In this document: piece after piece, positions 46,517 through 55,226 of the stretch
Position numbering within the stretch: position 1 is the first letter of the stretch
Layout of the letters: each line of letters begins with the position of its first letter
From: Paludibacteraceae bacterium
Lineage (GTDB): Bacteria; Bacteroidota; Bacteroidia; Bacteroidales; Paludibacteraceae
Length of the DNA: 64,000 bases
NCBI GenBank assembly: GCA_017479885.1
Contig: JAFVBR010000037.1
Location: forward strand, 1 to 64,000
Direction: 5' to 3'
Notes under the pieces: model-generated
What the model saw: only the letters and a program-made list of their open reading frames with translations
Told to the model about the DNA's origin: nothing
Databases searched by the model: none
Made by a program: the position numbers and the translations under genes

Positions 46517-47215
46517 ATGGCAACATTCAAGAACAGACTAATAGCCTTCGGCGACTCAATAATAAAAGGAGTAGTGATGGAACAAGAGGCAGAAAGACTG
46601 CGCTACAAAGTGAACGATGAGAGCGTGACCGCTCTGTGCTCAGAGCGCCTCGGTATGGAGGAAAAGAACTATGCCAAGTTCGGAAGTACAGTGACAATGG
46701 GCGAACGCATAGTTGACAACCATCTGACAGACATACAAGCGCATGATATCGTTCTTTTAGAGTACGGCGGCAACGATGGTGACTACAGCTGGCAAGACAT
46801 AGCCAGAGCACCTGAACTAATGCACAGCACTCACACACCACTCCGTTCTTTCCGCGAAATATACACGCGCATGATACGAAAGATAACCGACATAGGAGCA
46901 ACGGCAGTTGTGCTCTCGCTGCCCCCAATAGACCCTGCCGTTTATTTCCGATTCTTCTCACAGAAGATGAGCGATGATGAACGGCACAACATACTTGACT
47001 GGCTCGACGGCAACCTGAGCAACATAACCAACGGACATGAGCTTTACAATCTGGAAACACTCAGGCTTGCATGCGCAATGCAAGTGCCGTGGGTGGATAT
47101 CACTTCACCTTTTCTGGAGAGCCGCAACTACCGTTCGCTCCTTTGCAAAGACGGACTGCACCCCAATGCAGCCGGGCAACGACTCATCGCCGACAGCATT
47201 ACAAACGCATTGTAA
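46517..47215 (+). CDS. SGNH/GDSL hydrolase
   Basis: A 232-residue cytoplasmic esterase-type protein. Block I has the nucleophile in FGDSI (Ser14), block III is GGNDGDY, and block V is DGLHPNAAGQ with the catalytic Asp and His. The substrate is not predictable; candidates are acetylated sugars or lipids. A TAATTTTG box at 46430-46437 lies 79 bases upstream but has no good -33 element. The 240-base gap before it otherwise shows nothing clear. Confidence 0.88.
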   Translation: MATFKNRLIAFGDSIIKGVVMEQEAERLRYKVNDESVTALCSERLGMEEKNYAKFGSTVTMGERIVDNHLTDIQAHDIVLLEYGGNDGDYSWQDIARAPELMHSTHTPLRSFREIYTRMIRKITDIGATAVVLSLPPIDPAVYFRFFSQKMSDDERHNILDWLDGNLSNITNGHELYNLETLRLACAMQVPWVDITSPFLESRNYRSLLCKDGLHPNAAGQRLIADSITNAL

Positions 47216-47220
47216 CTGCA

Positions 47221-47673
47221 CTATCGGCGCACAGCCATTGCTTTGCACCAACTGACAAAGAAGCGGATACCTGATACTGTGAGAGCAGTGCCAAGACCGA
47301 GATAGAAGCAGGCAAAGAAATCAACAGGGATACCGGGAATAAACTTGAGACTGATGCCAAGACACATCATGAAGATGATGATGCAGTAACCTTTCAAATC
47401 GAAGAATGCAAAGAGTGACTTCTTGCGTTCGGGAAAAGAAAGAATACGATTGGTGTAGCGGCTTACGAACCCGCGAAACATAAGCAGGAACGACACCAGC
47501 ACAAACACAGCTATCAGCGACAGCCACCATACACGTTCGGGATGAGTATTCACTATCTCGATTGCGCTCTTCACCCCCACTTTCAGTATGTTGATTCCGG
47601 GAGCAAGCCAACAGAGAACTTGCATCAGAAGAAGATGCTCACGATTGACGGGTAAAATCTTGTCGGTATTCAT
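47221..47673 (-). CDS. Inner-membrane protein of unknown function
   Basis: A 150-residue protein with three or four predicted membrane spans (VWWLSLIAVFVLVSFLLM, GYCIIIFMMCLGISL, FACFYLGLGTALTVSG). No family is recognised. Its ATG overlaps the stop of the glutathione peroxidase gene by 4 bases, so it is translationally coupled to that gene. Confidence 0.7.
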   Translation of the reverse strand: MNTDKILPVNREHLLLMQVLCWLAPGINILKVGVKSAIEIVNTHPERVWWLSLIAVFVLVSFLLMFRGFVSRYTNRILSFPERKKSLFAFFDLKGYCIIIFMMCLGISLKFIPGIPVDFFACFYLGLGTALTVSGIRFFVSWCKAMAVRR

Positions 47674-48200
47674 TTCAGCAAGTTTTCTATTTCAGTTTCA
47701 AGTTCGGCAGGTTTGACGGTCATCTTGTGATATGACACAACATTACCCTGACGGTCGATAAGGAACTTGTCAAAGTTCCAGCGGATATTCTCCACATTCT
47801 GCTGCTGCTTAAGCCAGCGGTAGAGAGGCTCGGCATTGTCGCCGTTGACCTCTATCTTGTCAAACTGCGGAAAAGTGATGTTATACTTGCCCGTACAGAA
47901 GGAATGTATATCACCAAAAGAGCCGGGAGCCTGCTTCATAAACTGGTTGCAGGGGAAATCGAGAATCACAAACCCCTGCTCTTTGTACTTCTGATAGAGT
48001 GCTTCCAAACCTTCGTACTGAGGCGTGAAGCCACAACGGGTGGCAGTATTGACAATGAGCAGCACTTTGCCTTTGTAGCCGGCAAGGGATACATTGTTGC
48101 CATAACCGTCCTTCACAGTGAAATCATAGACTGAGGTTTGAGCAGAGAGCACAGCCGATATCAGCACGGCAAATGCGAGAATCAAATGACGTTTATTCAT
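47670..48200 (-). CDS. Glutathione peroxidase family protein, exported
   Basis: A 176-residue thiol peroxidase. A signal peptide (residues 1-20) suggests the periplasm. The active site is Cys56 in NTATRCGFTPQ (Cys, not selenocysteine), with Gln in FPCNQF and the Trp-Asn of RWNFDKFLID completing the tetrad. It reduces peroxides, probably with thioredoxin-like donors. It lies between the TonB-like gene (12 bases upstream) and the membrane protein gene it overlaps. Confidence 0.92.
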   Translation of the reverse strand: MNKRHLILAFAVLISAVLSAQTSVYDFTVKDGYGNNVSLAGYKGKVLLIVNTATRCGFTPQYEGLEALYQKYKEQGFVILDFPCNQFMKQAPGSFGDIHSFCTGKYNITFPQFDKIEVNGDNAEPLYRWLKQQQNVENIRWNFDKFLIDRQGNVVSYHKMTVKPAELETEIENLLK

Positions 48201-48212
48201 ATTGTAGTGATT

Positions 48213-48626
48213 TTATTTCGTTTTAGGAGCCTCTATTTCATCAGGCAAGCGGAAATTGACAGGCACTGTGTATCTCACTCTCACAGCTATACCCTTTTGC
48301 GTTCCGGGCGTCCATTTCGGCATGAGACCAAGTGCCCTCACAGCCTCCTGGTCAAGAGCCTTGTAACCCGATGAACGCACCACCTTTATGCTGTCAATGC
48401 TGCCGTCTTTCTCAACAATGAACTGTGCTATCACCTTTCCTTCCTCTTCGTTGGTTACCGACTGCGGAGGATAAACCACATGCTCACTCAAGAATTGAAA
48501 CAGAGCGCGCTGACCTTCAGGGAACTCAGGCATAGTCTCAACAGGTCCGAAGAACACAGCATCAGGATGAACCATAACTGGCATGAAGAGAAGAACTATC
48601 GACAGAAAAATGAATATCTTTTTCAT
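48213..48626 (-). CDS. TonB C-terminal domain protein
   Basis: A 137-residue protein with an N-terminal signal/anchor (MKKIFIFLSIVLLFMPVMV) and a TonB C-terminal fold (VYPPQSVTNEEEGKVIAQF, VVRSSGYKALDQEAVRAL, RVRYTVPVNFRL). It lacks the long Pro-rich spacer of true TonB, so it may contact TonB-box-like peptides or act as a periplasmic binding protein instead. It heads the operon that continues with the glutathione peroxidase. Confidence 0.85.
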   Translation of the reverse strand: MKKIFIFLSIVLLFMPVMVHPDAVFFGPVETMPEFPEGQRALFQFLSEHVVYPPQSVTNEEEGKVIAQFIVEKDGSIDSIKVVRSSGYKALDQEAVRALGLMPKWTPGTQKGIAVRVRYTVPVNFRLPDEIEAPKTK

Positions 48627-48647
48627 AACAATGCAAATTTTACGCCA

Positions 48648-48678
48648 CAAAGGTAAAAACAATTTTTCATATTCGCAA
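48648..48678 (-). promoter_or_regulatory. Promoter of the TonB-like/glutathione peroxidase operon
   Basis: Minus-strand TTG (48678-48676), 20 bp, TACCTTTG (48655-48648), about 22 bases before the ATG. Confidence 0.75.
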
Positions 48679-48723
48679 TCATAAGATGTTATGAATAAAA
48701 AATGAGATAAGGTGAAACAAATA

Positions 48724-48755
48724 TTTGGCGATGTCACACATTTGCCGTATCTTTG
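48724..48755 (+). promoter_or_regulatory. Promoter of the GldF-like permease gene
   Basis: TTTG (48724-48727), 20 bp, TATCTTTG (48748-48755). The ATG at 48764 lies 8 bases after the box, so the leader is only a few bases long. An ATG at 48725 would fall inside this promoter and is rejected. Confidence 0.75.
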
Positions 48756-48763
48756 CATTGTCA

Positions 48764-49480
48764 ATGTACAAAAAAGAACTGAAATATTACTTTTCGACTC
48801 CGATTGCATATATTGTTATTGGGTTATATCTGCTGACCGTAAGTCTGTTTTTATGGGTTATTCCCGGCCAATGGAACATACCTGAATCAGGCTATGCACA
48901 GGTTGACGGGTTGTTCAACTTATCACCATGGCTCTTCATGTTGCTCTGCCCTGCCCTCACCATGCGTCTGTTCGCAGAAGAACGACAGAGCGGCACCTGG
49001 GCTCTGCTCAAAAGCAAACCGATTGTTCTCTGGAAAATTGTTAGCGGTAAATACTTGGCGGCATGGACTATTGTGGTGTTAGCACAACTGCCATGCATTG
49101 TGCACTATTTTCTTGTTTACTATTTAGCTGAGCCTGTCGGGAATATTGACTCCGGTGCATTTTTCGGTTCATTCATAGGGTTGTTGTTTCTTTCATCAGC
49201 ATTTTGCGCTATCGGCACATTTGCCAGTAGTCTGACAAGAAGCCAGATTGTGGCATTTATTGCAGGAGCAGCAGGCTGCTTTATTATGTTTTACGGTTTT
49301 GACTTGCTCGCCTCAATGCTGAGCAATGCAAGAATGATTGCAGCATTGCAATGGTGCGGACTGAGCAGTCATTATACTTCAATCTCGGAAGGAGTGATTG
49401 ACCTGAGAGACGTTGTTTATTTTCTGTCAGTCAGTCTTGTTTTTGTTTTGCTCACCATTCAGACTATGAAACGCAAATGA
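48764..49480 (+). CDS. gldF: GldF-like ABC-2 transporter permease
   Basis: A 238-residue six-helix ABC-2 permease. MYKKELKYYFSTPIAYIV and LFAEERQSGTWALL are typical of GldF, part of the GldAFG transporter linked to gliding and type IX secretion in Bacteroidota. Neither gldG nor gldA is adjacent; the next gene is a phosphoesterase that overlaps by 4 bases. The exact substrate is unknown. Confidence 0.85.
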   Translation: MYKKELKYYFSTPIAYIVIGLYLLTVSLFLWVIPGQWNIPESGYAQVDGLFNLSPWLFMLLCPALTMRLFAEERQSGTWALLKSKPIVLWKIVSGKYLAAWTIVVLAQLPCIVHYFLVYYLAEPVGNIDSGAFFGSFIGLLFLSSAFCAIGTFASSLTRSQIVAFIAGAAGCFIMFYGFDLLASMLSNARMIAALQWCGLSSHYTSISEGVIDLRDVVYFLSVSLVFVLLTIQTMKRK

Positions 49481-49971
49481 CAAAGATTGGAATACTTTCA
49501 GATACCCACGGATTGCTTGACATAAGAGTAAAAGAGCACTTCAAGGACGTGGACGAGATATGGCATGCAGGCGATATCGGCTCTACTGAGGTACTTCAAC
49601 AATTGCGTGAATTCAAGCCGACAAGAGCAGTATTCGGCAATTGCGACTCAGGCGATGTCAGATGGTCGCTGACCGAGTTTTATAGTTTCAAAATAGAAGG
49701 AGTTAATGTGCTTCTCACTCATATAGGCGGCTATCCCGGAAGATACAACCCACTGGCATATCAAAAGATTCTGCAAACCAAACCGCAATTGTTTGTTTGC
49801 GGTCATTCCCATATACTAAAAGTGCAATATGATGAGAGTTTGAGAATGCTTACTTGCAACCCCGGAGCCGCCGGAAAATACGGCATTCATACAATTCAGA
49901 CACTTCTAAGACTGAGCATAGACGGACATAAAATACAGGACCTGGAGGTTATCGAATTAGACCGGAAGTGA
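49477..49971 (+). CDS. YfcE/MJ0936-type metallophosphoesterase
   Basis: A 164-residue calcineurin-like phosphodiesterase. Metal ligands are seen in GILSDTHG, WHAGDIGS, FGNCDSG, LLTHIGGYPG and CGHSHI. Homologues hydrolyse phosphodiesters with Mn2+; the natural substrate is not known. It overlaps the GldF-like gene by ATGA. Confidence 0.9.
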   Translation: MTKIGILSDTHGLLDIRVKEHFKDVDEIWHAGDIGSTEVLQQLREFKPTRAVFGNCDSGDVRWSLTEFYSFKIEGVNVLLTHIGGYPGRYNPLAYQKILQTKPQLFVCGHSHILKVQYDESLRMLTCNPGAAGKYGIHTIQTLLRLSIDGHKIQDLEVIELDRK

Positions 49972-50060
49972 CTACACATCAAGGTATTAGCCATTACACA
50001 CAAATCTAAAATGTACAAAAGAGTGCTAAATAAGCATGTTGTAAAACATAAAAAATGCTA

Positions 50061-50091
50061 TTGTGGATATCGAAAATTTTGAGTTACTTTG
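50061..50091 (+). promoter_or_regulatory. Promoter-like element without a downstream gene
   Basis: TTG (50061-50063), 20 bp, TTACTTTG (50084-50091), one mismatch to TAnnTTTG. It points at the candidate small RNA. Confidence 0.5.
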
Positions 50092-50094
50092 CAA

Positions 50095-50190
50095 CCGTAA
50101 TCAAAACAACACAATCTTTTTTGTACCTTAAAATCAAAACAGACTAATACCTTATAGTAAAAGGGACGCTGTGAAGCGTCCCTTTGCACA
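50095..50190 (+). ncRNA. Candidate small RNA
   Basis: Between a promoter-like element (50061-50091) and a strong hairpin (50161-50184) lie about 70 bases with no ATG and no sensible reading frame. The predicted transcript of about 95 nt would be A-rich with a terminal hairpin. The rest of the 363-base gap (49972-50334) has no gene; it holds a weak hairpin (50033-50060) and a 12-bp palindrome TCTGCCGGCAGA (50296-50307). Confidence 0.35.
50161..50184 (+). terminator. Hairpin terminator near 50.17 kb
   Basis: A 10-bp perfect stem (AAGGGACGCT with AGCGTCCCTT) and GTGA loop, then TGCACATTTTT. It could serve the phosphoesterase gene or the candidate small RNA. Confidence 0.75.
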
Positions 50191-50334
50191 TTTTTACAGG
50201 AAATGTTTAAGCAAAACAACGTGCAGTGAAAACAGTATCTGCATGAGAAGATTTCGTTTAAGGGTTGTTTCCAGCAATTTGTCTATTATCTCTTTATCTG
50301 CCGGCAGATGCCGACACTTCAATAGTCTTCATAT

Positions 50335-51027
50335 TCATTTGATTGCAATTTGCAATGTTTTGAGATATACTTTCTTCTCATCACTGATACGATAACTCTC
50401 ACAAGCTTTCCGGATAGTCTTATTGTGGGTCCACCGGTCCAGACGATGCTGCACAATATACGGAATCGCGGCTGTCCATTGTTTGGCAAGGGCGGTGGCA
50501 AAATACCACGCCTGCATCATTTGCACATAGTAGTGCTCACTGTGCACTGCCGCCACATCTTGCAGAAATTCAGACTTAAAATCATCGTCAAGAAAATAGT
50601 CCATCAGCATCTTCATTCCGAAACGTATAATATACGGTTTGTCACTGTGCAGCCAACTGACGATATGCGGCAGCAGGGTTTGCTTATGAAGTCGGAAACA
50701 ATGTGGCGAGAGTTGGTCACAGGTTGCCCAATTGTCTATAAACGGCAGAAATGCCTCAACTTGGCCAATGCAGGCAGGGAAATTTTTTGTTTGCGAGACA
50801 ATGAAACTGTGTAACTGATTCTCTTCGAAATACCGATGGGGCAAACGGGTGAGGAACTCCTCGGTATTGCCCTCCATGACCAACTCTTTTGCCATCTGTC
50901 TCAGGACAGGCGTTCTAACCCCTATCACTCTCTCCCGCTCTATTCCGGGAAGCAGTCTGCAGTTGAAATCGGCATAGACAATGTCCTGCTCAGAAAATAG
51001 TCTTCGTATGATTTCGGTTTCTGTCAT
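50335..51027 (-). CDS. DNA alkylation repair (AlkD-like) protein
   Basis: A 230-residue all-helical HEAT-like repeat protein of the AlkD family, DNA glycosylases for bulky or positively charged alkylated bases. Family signatures are GVRTPVLRQMAKEL, FIDNWATCDQLS, and the TIRKACESYRIS end. The start is ATG 51027 (MTETEIIRRL); reading frame upstream of it runs into the helicase gene end. It is the third gene of a minus-strand repair/stress group after sodB and the helicase. Confidence 0.88.
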   Translation of the reverse strand: MTETEIIRRLFSEQDIVYADFNCRLLPGIERERVIGVRTPVLRQMAKELVMEGNTEEFLTRLPHRYFEENQLHSFIVSQTKNFPACIGQVEAFLPFIDNWATCDQLSPHCFRLHKQTLLPHIVSWLHSDKPYIIRFGMKMLMDYFLDDDFKSEFLQDVAAVHSEHYYVQMMQAWYFATALAKQWTAAIPYIVQHRLDRWTHNKTIRKACESYRISDEKKVYLKTLQIAIK

Positions 51028-51121
51028 TGGGATATATATAACGATGATTCGTATAATATGTATTCTCTTTTGCAGTTTGAGATAAGTCCAATTGTCGAGG
51101 GTCTTCTTTTCTGAAAGTAAT

Positions 51122-53359
51122 CTACAACAATCGAAAACCTTCAAGCACCGTCTTCAGATACGGATACGGCACTTCACCGCCAAGTGTATCATAGAACTCT
51201 TTCAGAGTGGTGAACGAAGGATACTCCGCCCGGGCGGCAAGTATGCGGTTCAAGATCTCGGTAGGGACGATGTCAGTCACCAGTATCTGACCTCTCTTGA
51301 CGTATATCAACAAATGATTGACGACCGTATCTGTAGTAAGTCCTCTAAGCGTTGCAATCTGCTTTATAGTGTTACCTGCCGCGTATAGTTCAAATGTTTT
51401 CTCACTGGTAATTGGTTCATCATGCTCCTTTTCAAGCAGTTGTTTTTTAGGTAAGGGCGTACGTTTCTGTCCGTGAGAAGCGGTCTTGGTTCTCTTTGAT
51501 TTTATCTGCGGTTTTTCAAATGCGGACGTTTCCATCTGTGGAGCAACAAACCGGCTTTTTGCTTTCAAGAAAGCATCAATGGAAGCATCTCTGCCCATTA
51601 CTTGCATAAGAGCAGCTTTCTGCGTCAAAGTAAGAAACAGATCGCCCATCATTGTGTCAAAATCTCCAACGTCCTCTTTGTTTTTGCATCGGCATGGATG
51701 TGTATTCAGTTTTGCAGCCATCATCGCCAACTTCGGGACAAAATACCCTGCTGCCGCCTTTAGTCGCTCTTGAAGCAGGTCATTGGAATCGGACAGGACA
51801 AGGCTCTTCAACTGCCCCTGGAATTTGTCCGACACACCCGCTTGTTCGCAAATCTCTTTCTTAAGTTCATCCAGAAATGGCATAGTAGCAGCGTTGAACG
51901 ACACGCATTTCGCCACATGTTTCTGCATCTGCTCAATCAGCGTCTGCAGTCGTGTTACACTGAAAAGATCTGTCAGAAGTTGCAACTTATACTCCTTTTC
52001 TGCTTGACCAAGCGCGATACCGGCCTGCTCGGTCGATGGTTGTGCATTGACATAGTCAAGTACCTGCCGGTCATTTGAGAGGCTGACATTTTGCAACGGC
52101 GAGGACAGCACTATGCCTTCCAGTGCGCGGCATCGCGAAAGCGCCACATACACCTGCCCTGCGGCAAAGGCACGGGCGGCGTCGATTATCACGCGGTCGA
52201 AGGTCAGGCCCTGGCTCTTGTGTATGGTTATCGCCCAAGCCAAGCGGAGCGGGAACTGCCGGAAGGCGCCGAGCATCTCTTCGGTTATCTTACCTGTCTC
52301 CGCGTCTTCGCGATAGCGTATGTTCTCCCACGTCACCGGCTCCACCTCTATGTCGCCGTCGTCGCATTGCACGGTTATCGAGTCAGCGCCGTTGACGTGT
52401 TTTACTATGCCAAGTTTGCCGTTATAGAATCTGCGTGGCTTTTGGTCATCGTTTTTGATAAACATCACCCGCGCACCCTCTTTGAGCAGCAGCGTCTCGT
52501 CTGTCGGGTAACTGCTTTCGGGGAAGTTCTTGAACACCTCTGCCTTGAACTTGTACAGTCGTCCCGGCAGTTCGTCCAACTTGCGTTGATTCAAATCGTC
52601 AGCCTGCCGGTTGTGGGTAGTGAGGGTTATGTGGAAATTGTCTTCCTCATTCTTGAAGTCCGGCAGATAGCGTGACGCCAGCATCGTGCGGCTCTCGGCC
52701 GACAGGCGGTTGTCGCGTACCTCGTTCAAGAGGCGGACAAACTGCTCATTCTGCTGCCGGAACACATGGTCGAGTTCGATATAGACGGGCTGCAACTCCT
52801 GCATCACCCGGCTTTGGAAGAAATAAGGACCGTTGTAGTATTTGGCAAGTGCCACGCCGTCATCGCCGTGTACCACGGGCGAGAGCTGCATCAGATCGCC
52901 AATCATCACCACCTGCACGCCGCCGAAAGGCAGGTCGCGGCGGTATTTGTAATGACGGAGCACTGCATCTATGGCATCTAATACATCTGCCCTGACCATG
53001 CTTATCTCGTCTATCACGAGCATCTCCAAATGGTAGAGCATCTGGCGTTTGCGCTGCATCATACGCTGCTCGGCAAACATCTGGCGGTAGGACTCGGGCG
53101 TTGGCACGAGTGTGCGGATAGGCAGTTGGAAGAACGAGTGTATCGTCATGCCGCCGGCATTGATAGCCGCCACGCCTGTAGGTGCCACCACCGCCATGTT
53201 CTTCGGCGAGGTCTCCCGCAGTCTCTTCAGAAAAGTCGTCTTCCCCGTGCCCGCCTTGCCGGTAATGAACAGGCAGCGGTTGGTCTTTTGAGAGAACTCC
53301 TCCGCCAACTTGTACGGCAGAGACTGAGTTGTTTGTTCTATGTTGTCAAATACCGGCAT
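51122..53359 (-). CDS. Pif1/RecD-like helicase with C-terminal helix-turn-helix
   Basis: A 745-residue superfamily 1 helicase. Walker A is GKAGTGKTT (about residues 34-42), Walker B VIDEISMV, motif III GDLMQLSPV, and late motifs TIHKSQGLTFDRVI and YVALSRCR. About residues 460-560 resemble HRDC-like helical repeats. A Lys-rich linker precedes a C-terminal HTH_40-type domain (TFELYAAGNTIKQIATLRGL). It likely unwinds DNA structures at forks. Its start overlaps the sodB end by 14 bases. Confidence 0.9.
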   Translation of the reverse strand: MPVFDNIEQTTQSLPYKLAEEFSQKTNRCLFITGKAGTGKTTFLKRLRETSPKNMAVVAPTGVAAINAGGMTIHSFFQLPIRTLVPTPESYRQMFAEQRMMQRKRQMLYHLEMLVIDEISMVRADVLDAIDAVLRHYKYRRDLPFGGVQVVMIGDLMQLSPVVHGDDGVALAKYYNGPYFFQSRVMQELQPVYIELDHVFRQQNEQFVRLLNEVRDNRLSAESRTMLASRYLPDFKNEEDNFHITLTTHNRQADDLNQRKLDELPGRLYKFKAEVFKNFPESSYPTDETLLLKEGARVMFIKNDDQKPRRFYNGKLGIVKHVNGADSITVQCDDGDIEVEPVTWENIRYREDAETGKITEEMLGAFRQFPLRLAWAITIHKSQGLTFDRVIIDAARAFAAGQVYVALSRCRALEGIVLSSPLQNVSLSNDRQVLDYVNAQPSTEQAGIALGQAEKEYKLQLLTDLFSVTRLQTLIEQMQKHVAKCVSFNAATMPFLDELKKEICEQAGVSDKFQGQLKSLVLSDSNDLLQERLKAAAGYFVPKLAMMAAKLNTHPCRCKNKEDVGDFDTMMGDLFLTLTQKAALMQVMGRDASIDAFLKAKSRFVAPQMETSAFEKPQIKSKRTKTASHGQKRTPLPKKQLLEKEHDEPITSEKTFELYAAGNTIKQIATLRGLTTDTVVNHLLIYVKRGQILVTDIVPTEILNRILAARAEYPSFTTLKEFYDTLGGEVPYPYLKTVLEGFRLL

Positions 53360-53936
53360 ATCTGCGCTCTATCTCCTGCCAGTTGATTATCTGCCAGAGG
53401 GCTTGCAGGTGGGCGGCACGGCGGTTCTGGTAGTCGAGATAATAGGCGTGCTCCCATACGTCCATTGTCAGCAGCGGTCTGAGTCCCTTGGTCAGCGGAT
53501 TGCCGGCATTCGGCTCCTGCGTAATGACGAGCCTGCCGTCTTTGTCAGCCGACAGCCATACCCAGCCAGAGCCGAACAAGGTAGTTCCTTTCTGCTCGAA
53601 CTCCTGTTTGAAATTCTCAAACGAGCCGAAGTCACGCATGATGGCAGCAAAAAGATTGCTTTCGACTTTCGACTTTTGACTTTCGACTATCGACTCGAAC
53701 TGTGTGAAATACAGGTTGTGGTTGAGTATCTGTCCTGCATTGTTGAATATTCCGCCCTGTGCTTTGCAGACTATCTCTTCAAGCGTCATGTTCTTAAACT
53801 CGGTGCCTGCGATGAGCTTGTTGAGGTTATCAACATATGTCTGCAGGTGCTTGCCGTGATGGAACGACAAGGTCTGTTTGCTTATTACCGGCGCCAACGC
53901 ATCCTGTGCGTAAGGCAATTCAATGAGTGTAAACAT
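53346..53936 (-). CDS. sodB: Superoxide dismutase (Fe/Mn type)
   Basis: A 196-residue cytosolic dismutase. Metal ligands are His26 (SFHHGKH), His73 (LNHNLYF), Asp159 and His163 (DVWEHAYY), all at E. coli FeSOD positions. The second-shell GQ of NNAGQILN fits the Fe or cambialistic forms of Bacteroidales. Residues 82-93 (SIVESQKSKVES), between helices after the second His, are encoded by five tandem 7-bp repeats, replacing the usual acidic/Gly-rich loop. It overlaps the helicase gene. Confidence 0.93.
   Translation of the reverse strand: MFTLIELPYAQDALAPVISKQTLSFHHGKHLQTYVDNLNKLIAGTEFKNMTLEEIVCKAQGGIFNNAGQILNHNLYFTQFESIVESQKSKVESNLFAAIMRDFGSFENFKQEFEQKGTTLFGSGWVWLSADKDGRLVITQEPNAGNPLTKGLRPLLTMDVWEHAYYLDYQNRRAAHLQALWQIINWQEIERRYAGI
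53660..53694 (-). repeat. Five tandem 7-bp units inside sodB
   Basis: On the plus strand the units are TTTCGAC, TTTCGAC, TTTTGAC, TTTCGAC and TATCGAC. In the coding direction GTCGAAA units encode SIVESQKSKVES. Because 21 bases make three units, heptamer arrays give a three-unit peptide period (SKVESQK). Confidence 0.9.
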
Positions 53937-54023
53937 ATAAACTAAATATTAATGATTAGAATTTTCCAATAACAATATCATATTGATGAAAATACTGTAT
54001 TTCATCATTGCCAATACTTGTAT

Positions 54024-55103
54024 TCAATCGTCGGCGAACATCGTCCGCAGTTGTTCTCTGAACTCTTTGGCTATCTGCATTTCCCGTGCCCCATCTTTGC
54101 GGAAAGTATCTTTGGTGAATCCTGTATTCAGCTGTTCACGAAAAGCCTGCCGCAGCAATCGGTACTGCATGTCTCTGCCGAGTTCACTCCAGCCAATCCA
54201 TTTTTCCTGCTCCAACGCCTGCATAATGCCCTTCAGGCGGCTGCTTTTCTGCTTCTCATGGCTCACTATATCTTTTGCAATAGAATCCATCAATTTGTCT
54301 ATCGCCTCCGCATCGGTCAGTCTCTTCCTTTCAATCAGTCGCCTGTAGCACTCAGGCACTTGCAGCAGTTCTCTCAACGACTGCGGAGTGACCGTGCCTT
54401 GGGGAGCGGTTTTGGCTTCAGTCATCTCAGTAAGCAACCGGTTGAATGGTTCAGGAAGCGGCAGATGCAGATTAGTGGCGAAAGCGGACATCATCTCACA
54501 GGAGCACTTTATGTTCTCGAGTTCAGCCACTACTAACCTCACAGCCTTCACTTCCAAATCGGCAGTCCAAAGTGCTCCCATCTTCCGTCTGCCCTGACGG
54601 CACATCGCCTGCACAAACGGCTCCCGAAGCGGCTCATTATACACGGCACTCAGCAGTTTTATTCCGCCGAAAGAGATATCCGACAGCATACCGAAAAGTT
54701 CTGTCTGCGAAGGTGTCCACTCAATTACTTTTTCAGCGGTAATATGTTCGTTATCAGGCAGCCGGTTCTCTATCGTTTCCAGTAACTGAGGGATAGATTC
54801 CACTGCCGTATGCATCATATCAAACTGCTGTCGGGGAGGCAGTACCGCATCCCAATCCGTGTTCTCCGGCAGTTGGTAATAGGTGCGCTCAATAAGATTC
54901 TTTAGTTTTAACCGTTGCTCGCCGTCCAGCTTCTTGAACTGAGAAAGAACATACGGCACACCCAACAGTCCTTCCTCAAATTCCACGATAGGCTTGGCAA
55001 CCTCATTCACCATCTGCTCCTTCGACATAGGAAGCAAGATATCAGGCAGTGCCTGTAGTGACGATTTCAACTCGGATATTATGTTGGATTGCCCTTCGTC
55101 CAT
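54024..55103 (-). CDS. Uncharacterised helical protein
   Basis: A 359-residue cytoplasmic, mostly alpha-helical protein. No catalytic or nucleotide-binding motif is seen. A middle segment (AMCRQGRRKMGALWTADLE) and C-terminal basic helices (FTKDTFRKDGAREMQIAKEF) stand out. It has a full promoter and lies 87 bases upstream of sodB on the same strand, so it may be the first gene of that group. The function is unknown. Confidence 0.65.
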   Translation of the reverse strand: MDEGQSNIISELKSSLQALPDILLPMSKEQMVNEVAKPIVEFEEGLLGVPYVLSQFKKLDGEQRLKLKNLIERTYYQLPENTDWDAVLPPRQQFDMMHTAVESIPQLLETIENRLPDNEHITAEKVIEWTPSQTELFGMLSDISFGGIKLLSAVYNEPLREPFVQAMCRQGRRKMGALWTADLEVKAVRLVVAELENIKCSCEMMSAFATNLHLPLPEPFNRLLTEMTEAKTAPQGTVTPQSLRELLQVPECYRRLIERKRLTDAEAIDKLMDSIAKDIVSHEKQKSSRLKGIMQALEQEKWIGWSELGRDMQYRLLRQAFREQLNTGFTKDTFRKDGAREMQIAKEFREQLRTMFADD

Positions 55104-55125
55104 TATTGTGTCTGTTTTTGCATTG

Positions 55126-55157
55126 CAAAGGTAGAGTTTTTTGTTCTTTCCGACAAA
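55126..55157 (-). promoter_or_regulatory. Promoter of the uncharacterised helical protein gene
   Basis: Minus-strand TTTG (55157-55154), 20 bp, TACCTTTG (55133-55126), about 23 bases before the ATG. Confidence 0.75.
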
Positions 55158-55226
55158 CTTTCCGAAGAAAATTCACCAATATCCCGTCTGCTGGAAAGTT
55201 CGGAAAGTTCAACCGACGGATTGCCC

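Noticed and set aside
47670..48200. Selenocysteine glutathione peroxidase
   Set aside because: The active-site codon is an ordinary Cys codon and no in-frame TGA is present.
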